From AV69 sp046732175 (GTDB lineage Bacteria; Verrucomicrobiota; Verrucomicrobiia; Chthoniobacterales; UBA10450): a stretch of 64,000 nt of DNA. The position numbers and the translations under genes were made by a program. The stretch is from positions 17,042 through 81,041 of the forward strand of contig JBKPMO010000039.1 in the NCBI GenBank assembly GCA_046732175.1, read 5' to 3'. Of the stretch, positions 51,818 through 60,529 are shown one piece after another (within the stretch, counting starts at the first letter, position 1; each line of letters starts with the position of its first letter). A model generated the notes under the pieces. It saw nothing but the letters and a program-made list of their open reading frames with translations, did not search any database and had not been told where the DNA came from.

Positions 51818-52470
51818 AATGCCATACTTATATAGCAGAAAACGTGCTTCTGGATTCGCGCCTGGCCCTTTTCCACGAAGAGGAAAAGTGGTTGGCAGTG
51901 GCCGATTTACACTTCGGTTTCGAGCTGAGCCAGCGGATGGCCGGAAACCTTTTTCCACTTTGGGGAATGCAGTCGATCGAAACCCGATTACGCGAACTAC
52001 TGCGCGATTATCAGCCGTCGAAACTGATTTTGGTGGGCGATCTCGTTCACGATAAAAGCGGCGAACACGAATTCTTTTCGCTAATCACGCGCCTGCGGGA
52101 ACAGTGCGACGTTATTCTTATCGGTGGCAACCACGACATCGCAATCAATCGCCAAAGATCAAATACAGCATGTTCCCGTTTCCATCTCGTCGATTCATTT
52201 TCTACTGAGCGGTTCGAATTTCATCACGGCAATTGTGAACGAAAACGAAATGGCCGCATTCAGATCATCGGACATTTTCATCCCGCGGCGACATTGCGGG
52301 ATGGCGCCGGATTGCGGCTAAAATTTCCGGCATTAGTGCAGGAGACAAACTGCTGGATCCTGCCGGCGTTTTCACCATGGGCAGCGGGAACGGAATGGGA
52401 AGAACGCGAACGAAGCCGCACCTGGCTCTGTACCCCGCAGCGAATCTTGTTACTCAGTCAAGAAGGATAG
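51802..52470 (+). CDS. Metallophosphoesterase (SbcD/YfcE-like, DUF-type small)
   Basis: A 222-residue calcineurin-fold protein. The metal motifs are VADLHFGFE (D..H), LVGDLVHDK (GD), IGGNHDIAI (GNHD) and GHFHPAA (GHxH). It resembles the small phosphoesterases associated with DNA ligase and helicase genes in other bacteria; no such partners are adjacent here. The ATG at 51802 gives the family's N-terminus, but GTG 51843 (VLLDSRLALF) is also possible and would remove the overlap with the divergent lipoprotein gene. Confidence 0.85.
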   Translation: MQTFSQCHTYIAENVLLDSRLALFHEEEKWLAVADLHFGFELSQRMAGNLFPLWGMQSIETRLRELLRDYQPSKLILVGDLVHDKSGEHEFFSLITRLREQCDVILIGGNHDIAINRQRSNTACSRFHLVDSFSTERFEFHHGNCERKRNGRIQIIGHFHPAATLRDGAGLRLKFPALVQETNCWILPAFSPWAAGTEWEERERSRTWLCTPQRILLLSQEG

Positions 52471-52548
52471 AATTTACGGGATTGTGCAGGATTACAGAAG
52501 ACGGGTTGATTTACTGCATTCAGTCCTGCTAATCCCGTCTAGTCCGCC

Positions 52549-52998
52549 TCAGGCGCGAGCGCCGCTTAGCTCAGTTGTACAATGCGGACACCTAGTTGCC
52601 TTAATCGGGATCGACATCATGCAGGCCGGGCAATCTTTTGCCACGGGCGCAGCCGTCGGCGATGGGCGTTTTAACCTGTTGATCGCTTTCACCACCAGAA
52701 AAATGCAGAAGGCGACGATCAGGAAATTGATCAGGACGGTGATAAAATTGCCGTAGGCGAATACTGGCAACCCCGCTTTTTTGGCCGCATCCAGCGACAT
52801 CCCGGGCGTGATCTTGTCCGAGAGCGGGATGTAATAATCGGCGAAGTTCAAGTTGCCGAGAAGCCTTCCCAAAGGAGGCATGAGAAGATCCTCCACGATG
52901 GAGGTGACAATTTTTCCGAATGCTGCGCCAATAATGACGCCTACCGCCAGGTCGATGGCGTTCCCTTTGACTGCAAATTCTTTGAATTCTTTCCACAT
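52549..52998 (-). CDS. mscL: Large-conductance mechanosensitive channel with a zinc-ribbon tail
   Basis: A 149-residue inner-membrane channel that opens under osmotic downshock. The first helix is FKEFAVKGNAIDLAVGVIIGAAFGKIVTSIVEDLLMPP and the second is FITVLINFLIVAFCIFLVVKAINRL. Instead of the usual short amphipathic tail, residues ~120-149 contain C123, C126, C137 and C140 (DCPACMMSI ... RCPHC), a rubredoxin-like zinc knuckle. Cysteine-bearing MscL tails are known in some phyla but not in E. coli. Confidence 0.95.
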   Translation of the reverse strand: MWKEFKEFAVKGNAIDLAVGVIIGAAFGKIVTSIVEDLLMPPLGRLLGNLNFADYYIPLSDKITPGMSLDAAKKAGLPVFAYGNFITVLINFLIVAFCIFLVVKAINRLKRPSPTAAPVAKDCPACMMSIPIKATRCPHCTTELSGARA

Positions 52999-53013
52999 AG
53001 AACCTTCAACTAG

Positions 53014-55563
53014 CTAATTGGTCACGATGTTGACAAGCTTGTTTGGCACGATAACCGCCTTGCGGATTTCTTTCCCGGCGATCGCCCCCGCGATTTTCGG
53101 CAACGCCAGCGCAGCCGTTTTCAACGTCTCCTCACTGGCATCGGTCGCGACTTTCAAACGAGCCCGCATTTTTCCGTTTATCTGAACGACGATTTCGACT
53201 TCGGCTTCCACCAGTAATGCTTCGTCATAACTCGGCCAGGATTGCTCCGTGATCTCGCTGGGATCGACTCGGAATTTCGCGCCCAATTTTTGCCAGAGCT
53301 CAGAAGTGAGATGCGGCGCAAAGGGATTGAGTAAGACCAGTAGCACGTGCATCGCTGTTACCGGAACTTTTCCCACATTGGTAAAGCCGTTCACAAAAAC
53401 CATCATATGGGAAATGGCCGTATTGAATGAAAGCGACTGGATGTCTTCGGTGACTTTCTTGATGGTGGCGTGAACGAGTTTGAGCTGTGATTTATCGGAG
53501 GCGATGTCCTCAATCCGCGTCGACAATTCCCATTCGCCCGCTTGGTTATCGTCCATCATCAACCGCCAGACTCGCGCCAGAAATCGTGAAACGCCTTCTA
53601 CGCCGCGCATGCTCCACGGTTTCATTTGCTCGAGTGGACCCATAAACATCTCGTAGCAACGAAACGCGTCTGCGCCGTACTCGTCGATCACTTCATCGGG
53701 ATCGATCACGTTGTCCCACCGTTTCGACATTTTGCGCCCGTCTTCGGCGAGAATGATTCCCTGGTTGATCAGTCGCTGAAACGGTTCTGGTTTGGAAACG
53801 TAACCGAGATCAAAAAGCACCTTATGCCAGAAGCGTGCGTAAAGCAGATGCAATACTGCGTGCTCGGTTCCGCCGACATAGAGATCGACTCCGCCTCGCT
53901 TCGGGCCAGCCATCCAATATTTCTCAGCTTTTTCGCCAACAAAACGCTTGTCGTTCTGCGGATCGCAAAATCTGATGTAGTACCAACACGAGCCTGCCCA
54001 TTGTGGCATCACGTTAGTTTCGCGCGTCGCCTTATCGGAGTAACGGATCCAATCTTTCGCTTTACCCAGCGGTGGTTCGCCGGTGCCGGTCGGTTTGTAA
54101 TCTTCCAACTCTGGCGGGACTACCGGCAGTTCGTTCTCATTCAGCGCGCGATGCCTTGCGTCTTCCCAAACAATCGGAAAGGGCTCGCCCCAATAGCGCT
54201 GCCGCGAAAAAAGCCAGTCGCGCAGTTTGTAATTGATCGCACGCTTGCCCTGGCCGTGTTCCTCCAGCCAGCCAGTGATTTTCTTCCTCCCTTCCGCGCT
54301 CGTTAGGCCGTTGATGATTGGCGAATTGATTGCGATGCCGTCGCCGGTAAACCCAATCGCCGGTTCAGTTCCTGTTGGCTGAACAACAACCACAAGCGGC
54401 AAGCCGAATTTTCTTGCGAATTCCAGATCGCGCTCGTCGTGCGCCGGCACACCTCCGATCGCTCCGGTTCCATAACCGAGCAGCACATAATCAGCGATCC
54501 AGATCGGAATCTTTTGGTTATTGGCCGGATTGATCGCGTATGCGCCGGTGAATACGCCGGTCTTGTCTTTCGATAGATCTGCGCGTTCGAGATCGCTTTT
54601 GCGCGCAGTCCGTTCGCGATACTCGCGTACCGCGGGCCACTGCTCCTCGGTGACAATTAAATCGACAAGCGAATGTTCCGGCGCAAGCACCAAGAACGTC
54701 CCGCCGTAGAGCGTGTCGGGACGCGTGGTGAAAACACGAATATGCGCGTCGTGATTGTCTATCTGGAAAACGATTTCCGCGCCTTCGCTGCGACCAATCC
54801 AATTTCGTTGGAGCAACTTGATTCCTTCGGGCCAATCAAGTCCCTCGAGTTCATTGATCAATCGCTCAGCATACGCAGTGATGCGCAGCATCCATTGCCG
54901 CATCGGCCTCTTAACGACCGGATGACCGCCTATTTCGCTCCGGCCGTCGATCACTTCCTCATTCGCCAGTACCGTGCCCAGCTCTGGGCACCAGTTCACC
55001 GGAACTTCGGCGACATACGCGAGGCGGACCGAATCAGTATCGGCACCGCGATAAGTCGAGATCGGCTCAGCCCTGTTCGTCTCCGGATTGAACCAGGAAT
55101 TGTAAATCTGGAGGAAAATCCATTGCGTCCATTTGTAATAGCGCGGATCGGTCGTGTTCACTTCCCGCTGCCAGTCATAGGAAAAACCGATCCGTTTCAG
55201 TTGTGATTTGAATTTGGCGACGTTCTCGCGCGTGGTGATCGCCGGATGCTGGCCGGTCTTGATCGCGTACTGTTCCGCCGGCAAACCGAACGCGTCCCAG
55301 CCCATCGGATGCAGGACGTTGAAGCCGCACATCCGTTTGTAGCGCGCGATGATATCAGTGGCGGTGTAACCTTCGGGATGCCCGACATGAAGGCCGGCGC
55401 CGCTCGGATATGGAAACATATCGAGGATGTAGAATTTCGGCTTCGTCGGATCAAAACCCGTCTCGCCGGGGTTCGCCACGTGAAAAAGCTGCCGCTCATG
55501 CCAAAGGCGCTGCCATTGGGATTCAAACCGGTCGAACGGGTAGGGTTTGCGGCGCTCGCTCAT
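53014..55563 (-). CDS. leuS: Leucyl-tRNA synthetase
   Basis: An 849-residue class I synthetase. The HIGH-type motif is SGAGLHVGHPEGY and the KMSKS-type motif is EDGRKMSKRWDN. The editing (CP1) domain lies at ~230-430 (TRPDTLYGGTFLVLAPEHSLV and GTGAIGGVPAHDERD). Length and order match the bacterial enzyme. It runs into mscL, 15 bases downstream on the same strand. MSKRW is a normal variant of the KMSKS loop. Confidence 0.97.
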   Translation of the reverse strand: MSERRKPYPFDRFESQWQRLWHERQLFHVANPGETGFDPTKPKFYILDMFPYPSGAGLHVGHPEGYTATDIIARYKRMCGFNVLHPMGWDAFGLPAEQYAIKTGQHPAITTRENVAKFKSQLKRIGFSYDWQREVNTTDPRYYKWTQWIFLQIYNSWFNPETNRAEPISTYRGADTDSVRLAYVAEVPVNWCPELGTVLANEEVIDGRSEIGGHPVVKRPMRQWMLRITAYAERLINELEGLDWPEGIKLLQRNWIGRSEGAEIVFQIDNHDAHIRVFTTRPDTLYGGTFLVLAPEHSLVDLIVTEEQWPAVREYRERTARKSDLERADLSKDKTGVFTGAYAINPANNQKIPIWIADYVLLGYGTGAIGGVPAHDERDLEFARKFGLPLVVVVQPTGTEPAIGFTGDGIAINSPIINGLTSAEGRKKITGWLEEHGQGKRAINYKLRDWLFSRQRYWGEPFPIVWEDARHRALNENELPVVPPELEDYKPTGTGEPPLGKAKDWIRYSDKATRETNVMPQWAGSCWYYIRFCDPQNDKRFVGEKAEKYWMAGPKRGGVDLYVGGTEHAVLHLLYARFWHKVLFDLGYVSKPEPFQRLINQGIILAEDGRKMSKRWDNVIDPDEVIDEYGADAFRCYEMFMGPLEQMKPWSMRGVEGVSRFLARVWRLMMDDNQAGEWELSTRIEDIASDKSQLKLVHATIKKVTEDIQSLSFNTAISHMMVFVNGFTNVGKVPVTAMHVLLVLLNPFAPHLTSELWQKLGAKFRVDPSEITEQSWPSYDEALLVEAEVEIVVQINGKMRARLKVATDASEETLKTAALALPKIAGAIAGKEIRKAVIVPNKLVNIVTN

Positions 55564-55579
55564 GCGAGATCAGGTTATT

Positions 55580-55680
55580 GTCATCCCGAGCGAAGTCGAG
55601 GAATCCCGATGCGAAACCTTTAAGATAACTTTACGGGATCCCTCGGTCCGAGCCGGACTGGCGTTTTCGCTCGGGATGAC
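55580..55680. repeat. 101-bp hairpin element between leuS and rdgB
   Basis: A perfect 15-bp terminal inverted repeat, GTCATCCCGAGCGAA (55580-55594) with TTCGCTCGGGATGAC (55666-55680). The inner part has GGAATCCCG/CGGGATCCC arms and a copy of the GTCCGAGCCGGACTGGC core (55646-55662). It looks like a compact MITE-like unit. Confidence 0.75.
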
Positions 55681-55696
55681 GATGTAATGCAGCGAA

Positions 55697-56296
55697 GTGA
55701 AATTGCTTCTCGCTACACGCAACCCGAATAAGACCGGCGAATTTGCGCAATTGCTCATTGGAAATTTTATGGTGCGGGACCTGACGTCGGAGTCCGACGT
55801 TCCGAAGATCGTCGAGTCGGGTAACACGTTTGAAGAAAACGCGACGCTGAAGGCCCTGGCGGTCTCGAAGATTTTTCCGAATGAAATTGTCATCGCGGAC
55901 GATTCCGGTCTCGAAGTGGAGGCGCTCGGCGGCGCGCCGGGGATTTTTTCGGCGCGTTACGCTGGAGAAAACGCGAATGATCGTCGCAATGTCGAAAAAC
56001 TTTTGCGAGAATTGCAGGACGCCCGAGATCGATCAGCGCGATTCTATTGTGTCATTGCCCTGGCCAAGAACGGCCAGCTGATGACAACCGTGGCGGGCGA
56101 AGTAGCCGGCACGATTACAACCTCCCCGCGTGGCGAAAACGGCTTTGGTTACGATCCGATTTTCGTGCCGAATGGGTTTAACAAAACATTTGCCGAGTTA
56201 AAATCGGAGATGAAAAACAAGATCAGTCATCGCGCCCAGGCGGCAGCCGCGCTAGTGCGGCATTTTAATACTGCGCCCCGGGCAGGAGAAATGTAA
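55697..56296 (+). CDS. rdgB: XTP/dITP pyrophosphatase (HAM1 family)
   Basis: A 199-residue house-cleaning enzyme hydrolysing non-canonical purine nucleotides. LLLATRNPNKTGEFAQLL, GNTFEENATLKA, VIADDSGLEVEALGGAPGIFSARYAG and GENGFGYDPIFVP with KNKISHRAQA are the conserved blocks. The start is GTG 55697. The last ~10 residues (FNTAPRAGEM) come from DNA that is also the 3' end of the antisense tonB pseudogene. Confidence 0.95.
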   Translation: MKLLLATRNPNKTGEFAQLLIGNFMVRDLTSESDVPKIVESGNTFEENATLKALAVSKIFPNEIVIADDSGLEVEALGGAPGIFSARYAGENANDRRNVEKLLRELQDARDRSARFYCVIALAKNGQLMTTVAGEVAGTITTSPRGENGFGYDPIFVPNGFNKTFAELKSEMKNKISHRAQAAAALVRHFNTAPRAGEM

Positions 56297-56825
56297 CCGG
56301 GATCCGGACTCGAGATGGTGAACCCGGTTTGAAACGCCAGCGGCGGAAACGGTGGAATCACCCAAAATCGGATGACCGATGCTTTGTTCCATTGTCACGT
56401 CGGTGGCGAAGCCCGCAATGGGATGGACGCTAATGATGGCGATACCGCTTCCGGTGAGATGGCGGCTGCGCGCTTCGTATGGATAATCGGGTCGCGGCGC
56501 CCTGAGCGCGAAGATTTTCCCGTTACCCATTGCCCCAACGCGTGCCTGCGCAGATCGCCGGATGGGCCTGGAGTTCTGTTGTGTGTTGATCGGCCGAGGA
56601 CTTTCCCGAGACTCGGTGAATCGGATGTTGCAACAGGCACGGGCAGCGGAACAGAAGTGTCGGGATTCGGCGGCATGGCTTCTCGTCGTCAACATTGACT
56701 GGGAAGATTGTTGAGTCTGATGCCATCAATTGTGTCATCGCTGGCTCGCGGTGAAACGCGATTGCTACTGCCGAAACGTGAATCACCACCGCGGCGCCGA
56801 GCGCGGTTGTGATCGGCCATTTCGA
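56265..56825 (-). pseudogene. Decayed tonB copy, second copy of a tandem exbD-tonB duplication
   Basis: On the minus strand, pieces match the intact TonB at 57405-58031. One piece is VVIHVSAVAIAFHREP (compare ILAHGIAVALAFHKEP), another is ALRAPRPDYPYEARSRHLTGSG (compare ISAPRPDYPYEARSRHITGSG), and another is TMEQSIGHPILGDSTVSA. They lie in different frames, with the C-terminal LLPGAQY in yet another, so several frameshifts separate them. It directly follows a second exbD (56971-57393). The end overlaps rdgB by 32 bases. Not translatable as one protein. Confidence 0.85.
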
Positions 56826-56970
56826 AGGCCGACGGGTAATTGAGTGCCTGGTTTGTCATCTCACCTTTGTGAGATCAGACACGCGACCGTCAGAAATCTT
56901 AGGAGGAAAACGCCGTTACAGCATGATCAGGACACATCGGAAAGATGCGGATACCACCCGCTCGGCTTGC

Positions 56971-57393
56971 CTAACGATTTGTCGGCGGCGCAGCGCGGAT
57001 TTGGTAGCCGACTTTCTGGATGCCAGCAAGGCGTACCTTGTCCAATAGCGCAATGACATCGCCGTGAACCGACATCATTTCGGCGCTGATCGATACCTTG
57101 ATGTTTGGGTTGGCGGCATGCAGTTGATAAAGCCGGGGTAAAACCTGATCGTCCTGGACAAACTGATTATCGAAAAAAATTGCGTTGCCCGGCGAGACGC
57201 GAATGCCAACGTAATCTTTAGTAACCGTAGTGGGTGGTGCGCCTTGCGCGGGCAAGTTCACCTTAATCCCTTTCATATGGGTCTGGCTCAGGCTCACCAT
57301 CATGAAACTGGCAAGGAGAAAGAACATGATGTCGATGAGTGGGATGATCTCGATCCGGGCTCGCTTTTTTGGAATAGGTGAAGCGACGTGCAT
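56971..57393 (-). CDS. exbD: ExbD/TolR family protein, paralog 2
   Basis: A 140-residue protein 40-50% similar by eye to the ExbD at 58037. It starts with SPIPKKRARIEIIPLIDIMFFLLASFMMVSLSQTHMKGIKVNLP, where the aspartate in LIDIM is the proton-channel residue. The C-terminal segment MMSVHGDVIALLDKVRLAGI is conserved. It lies 11 bases downstream of tonB and just before the tonB pseudogene, so it looks like the surviving half of the duplicated exbD-tonB unit. Confidence 0.92.
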   Translation of the reverse strand: MHVASPIPKKRARIEIIPLIDIMFFLLASFMMVSLSQTHMKGIKVNLPAQGAPPTTVTKDYVGIRVSPGNAIFFDNQFVQDDQVLPRLYQLHAANPNIKVSISAEMMSVHGDVIALLDKVRLAGIQKVGYQIRAAPPTNR

Positions 57394-57404
57394 AACTTGA
57401 TTAG

Positions 57405-58031
57405 CTAATAAGAGGCGCCCGTCATAGTGAACGTGATCGGGATTTTAACTTTCGAAACCGTGCCAGGTTTAAATCGCCAGCGTTTGAATGCGCTGACAGC
57501 GGAGTTATCTAGAATGGGATTGCCGATGCTCTGGGCCATTGTGGCGTCCGTGACACTTCCGCTCGCAGTATCGACCGTAACGACGCAAACACCGCTCCCG
57601 GTAATGTGTCGGCTGCGCGCTTCGTAGGGATAGTCCGGGCGAGGTGCGCTGATCGCATTGGCCTTCCCTTGTGAGGCCGTCATCATCCCAGGCGGCTTAG
57701 CGGCCACTTGCGGAGCTTTAATGGGCTGAGCTTTCTGCTGAATTTTCTTTTGCGGCGGTGGCGTTTGTTCTTCGTGGAATTCCGGCTGGATTTCCGGTGG
57801 CGGCGGCACCTCAGGGATCGGAATGTCTTCCGGCGGCGGCGTCGGCTCTTCCGCCGGCGGTTGATCAAGCGTCGCCTCGATCGTTGCCGTCGGTATGTCA
57901 GAAGTATCGATCGGTGGCGGTTCTTTATGGAAGGCCAGCGCCACGGCGATGCCGTGGGCAAGAATAGCGCCGCCAAAAGCGGAGATCACCTGCCACTTCG
58001 GAGCCGGCTTAAATAAAAGTGGACCTGGCAT
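57405..58031 (-). CDS. tonB: TonB-family protein
   Basis: A 208-residue periplasm-spanning transducer. A signal anchor (QVISAFGGAILAHGIAVALAF) is followed by a Pro/Glu-rich rod (~38-85: PPAEEPTPPPEDIPIPEV), then a Lys/Gln-rich hinge, and the C-terminal domain (ISAPRPDYPYEARSRHITGSGVCVVTV ... AVSAFKRWRFKPGTVSKVKIPITFTM) of the Verrucomicrobia-common YPYEARxRxxTGxG class. It belongs to the cluster exbB-exbD-tonB-exbD. Confidence 0.92.
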   Translation of the reverse strand: MPGPLLFKPAPKWQVISAFGGAILAHGIAVALAFHKEPPPIDTSDIPTATIEATLDQPPAEEPTPPPEDIPIPEVPPPPEIQPEFHEEQTPPPQKKIQQKAQPIKAPQVAAKPPGMMTASQGKANAISAPRPDYPYEARSRHITGSGVCVVTVDTASGSVTDATMAQSIGNPILDNSAVSAFKRWRFKPGTVSKVKIPITFTMTGASY

Positions 58032-58036
58032 GATAA

Positions 58037-58480
58037 TTAGGGACCGGTAGTACCGCCGGGTACTCCGACCGCAGCCTGGCTTTTAATTTCAAAGGCGATT
58101 TTGTAGAAACCCACTGAGCGCAGAATATCGAGCACGCGGATGACATTGCCGTGCACGGTATCGCGATCCCCGCGCAGAAATACCTTCGCATCCGGATTTT
58201 CCGAGTGCGTTCTTGCCAATATTGCAGTCAACTCTTCGTACGTGACCGGCTTCTTGTCGAAGTAAGGATTGCCGCCGGAATCCACCGAGACGCTGATGTA
58301 ATCGCGTTTGGATTGCGTCTCCCCCGAGGCGCCGGTGGGCAGATTCACCTTGATCCCCTTCATGTGCACCTGGCTCAAACTCACCATCATGAAGCTGGCC
58401 AGCAGAAAGAACATGATGTCGATCAAAGGAATGATCTCGATGCGCGCTTTTTTGTGCGGGATGGGTGAGCTGACGCGCAT
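58037..58480 (-). CDS. exbD: ExbD/TolR family protein, paralog 1
   Basis: A 147-residue protein with one membrane helix. It opens with SPIPHKKARIEIIPLIDIMFFLLASFMMVSLSQVHMKGIKVNLP, near identical to the downstream paralog, and ends ARTHSENPDAKVFLRGDRDTVHGNVIRVLDILRSVGFYKIAFEI. It sits 5 bases from tonB and 9 bases from exbB. Confidence 0.94.
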   Translation of the reverse strand: MRVSSPIPHKKARIEIIPLIDIMFFLLASFMMVSLSQVHMKGIKVNLPTGASGETQSKRDYISVSVDSGGNPYFDKKPVTYEELTAILARTHSENPDAKVFLRGDRDTVHGNVIRVLDILRSVGFYKIAFEIKSQAAVGVPGGTTGP

Positions 58481-58489
58481 GAGAATTTC

Positions 58490-59524
58490 CTAGATGGAAG
58501 ATCTGGTGGCTGAGGATGGGGTTTCCGCCCCTATCGCCACACCTCCTTCGCGCGCTTTAGTTTGGGCCTCGAGCATAACTTCAAGGTTCGTTGCAGCCGT
58601 TTGCAGTTCGAACTCTAAGTTAGACACGCGGGAAGTGAAAAAGTTAAACGGAATCAGCGCGAAGATGGCGATACCGAGACCGCATGCGGTGGCGATGAGA
58701 GCCTCGGCGATACCGCCAGTGACGGCTTGCACCGCGAGTTCTTCGTTACCGAGGAAACTGAATGACCGAATCAAACCGGTGATCGTGCCCAACAGACCGA
58801 GGAGGGGCGCCAGCGTGACGAGCGTATCCATCACCACCAGGAAGCGCCCCGCGCGCTTGATCTCAATACCGGCAGCAACCTGCAACGCGCCCTGCAGCGA
58901 GGCATGCTGGTGATTCAATCCGTTCCACATCATTCGCAAAACCGGGTCGCGTGAACCGCGCGACAAGCGGGAGGCCTCCGTCACGTCTCCGGTCTCGATG
59001 GCAGTGAAGACTTTCTCGATCCGTTTTGGATCGCGGCGCATCCAGCGGCCTCCCCACCAGAAAACACGCTCCAGCACCACGGCGACGCCGATAATCGAAA
59101 CAATCAAGATCGGCCACATGATGGGGCCTCCCTTGCGGAAGTTATCGATGAGGAAGTTTGTCCAGCCTGCTTTGACGACTGGCGCAGGGGTCGCCGCGGC
59201 CGAAGGCGATGGCGAAGCCGCGCTCAAAGTCGCCGAGACAGCCGGGCTGGGCATTGCGCCGGGTGCGCCGGGAACGCCGGGAGACATGCCGGGAGCACCA
59301 GGAGCTGCGGGCGAAGTGACCGCACCGGGTACACCGGGCGACGTTACTGCGCCGGGTACACCCGGTGATGTCGCCAAGCCGGGTGGTGGCGGAACGGCGG
59401 GCTGCGCCGGCGTTGTTCCCGCGGTCGGCGGCGGCGGTGGTGGCGGCGGAGGATTTTGAGCAGCCGCATGAAACGTGATAGCAGCGATAGCGGCGACGAC
59501 AGTAACAGTCAGGATTGTTTTCAT
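58490..59524 (-). CDS. exbB: MotA/TolQ/ExbB proton channel with a collagen-like periplasmic leader
   Basis: A 344-residue protein. A signal-like segment (~1-22, ends AAA) is followed by a Pro/Gly/Ala-rich stretch (~25-115) with repeated PGVPGA and PGAPG units. The ExbB core contains helices around IMWPILIVSIIGVAVVLERVFWW, LVTLAPLLGLLGTITGLIRSF and IATACGLGIAIFALIPFNFF. ExbB of E. coli has no such leader; here ~120 residues precede the first core helix, so it may have a large periplasmic domain. It heads the exbB-exbD-tonB-exbD operon, with no known outer-membrane receptor nearby. Confidence 0.9.
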   Translation of the reverse strand: MKTILTVTVVAAIAAITFHAAAQNPPPPPPPPPTAGTTPAQPAVPPPPGLATSPGVPGAVTSPGVPGAVTSPAAPGAPGMSPGVPGAPGAMPSPAVSATLSAASPSPSAAATPAPVVKAGWTNFLIDNFRKGGPIMWPILIVSIIGVAVVLERVFWWGGRWMRRDPKRIEKVFTAIETGDVTEASRLSRGSRDPVLRMMWNGLNHQHASLQGALQVAAGIEIKRAGRFLVVMDTLVTLAPLLGLLGTITGLIRSFSFLGNEELAVQAVTGGIAEALIATACGLGIAIFALIPFNFFTSRVSNLEFELQTAATNLEVMLEAQTKAREGGVAIGAETPSSATRSSI

Positions 59525-59697
59525 AAGTTTAGTGATTGAGACCCGGCCTCAAAATAAAGGGTCCTATTTATCCCAAAGTGAGTTGCTAGGAGTCCAGCAA
59601 AACTTTTCATAAGTCGTTGGGACGCAAAAATACTATCGAATTATCTAGGCGCGTGGGATGTAGTGCAAGCGCGCTTTCTTCTTTTTATTTTCCCTGA

Positions 59698-60465
59698 TCA
59701 GGTCGCATTTTGCACTCGATTCCGCAACGGAGGCCAGTCGCCGATCCGTGCCTCCAAGGCGTCGCCGGCACGAATCGGACCAACTCCCGAGGGCGTGCCG
59801 GTTAGAATGATATCGCCAGGCAGCAACGTTAAATTCTGACTGGCGAACGAGACTATCTCAGCCGCCGAGTAAATCATCTGACTGGTGCGCGCGCGCTGTT
59901 TCACTTCGTCATTTTGCCGGAGCGTGATTTCAAGATCCCTGACATCAACGTCAGAATAAACAAACGGTCCGATCGGCGTGTAAGTGTCAAACGACTTGCA
60001 GCGCCCGAATTGTTTTTCCGATTTCTGCAAATCGCGATCGCTGATGTCTTCGCCAATGGTGTAACCGAAAATGAAATCGTGCGCCGAATCGATGCTCACA
60101 TTTTTCGCGGGCGCGCCGATGACGATGGCAAGCTCGACTTCAAAATCAGTCTGATGTTCGGGAAACGCGATCGCGATCTCTCCTTCGTGCGCGAGCAGGG
60201 AAGTGAGAGCCTTGAACCAAATCAACGGCGTCCCAAGCGGTGTCCGCTTCATTTCCGCGATGTGATCTGCGTAGTTGAGCCCGACCGCGATTAATTTCGA
60301 CGGCGCGACTGGAACAGCGATTTCAAGATTGTTCCGGCTGATTTTTTCGCCAGTCGGCTCGATTCCGAACCAGAAGGGTTGTTTTAAGACATGCACGTCG
60401 TCGCCACGCATTTCGCCGTACAATTGTCTGCCGTCTCTTGTTGAAAATCCTCCGAATGTTCGCAT
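59698..60465 (-). CDS. Fumarylacetoacetate hydrolase-family protein
   Basis: A 255-residue metal-dependent hydrolase/isomerase. VGLNYADHIAEM, the metal ligands in TDFEVELAIVIG, FGYTIGEDISDRDLQ and FDTYTPIGPF, and TGTPSGVGPI are conserved. Members cleave C-C bonds in acylpyruvates or isomerise hydroxyaromatic breakdown products; the substrate is not deducible. The start MRTFGG gives the family's short N-terminal domain. Confidence 0.9.
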   Translation of the reverse strand: MRTFGGFSTRDGRQLYGEMRGDDVHVLKQPFWFGIEPTGEKISRNNLEIAVPVAPSKLIAVGLNYADHIAEMKRTPLGTPLIWFKALTSLLAHEGEIAIAFPEHQTDFEVELAIVIGAPAKNVSIDSAHDFIFGYTIGEDISDRDLQKSEKQFGRCKSFDTYTPIGPFVYSDVDVRDLEITLRQNDEVKQRARTSQMIYSAAEIVSFASQNLTLLPGDIILTGTPSGVGPIRAGDALEARIGDWPPLRNRVQNAT

Positions 60466-60529
60466 TGCCCAATGTTACGGGTTGGGGCGGTTGAGCTCAA
60501 TCGCCCTCGGGTGGTTCGGTGAACCGCCC

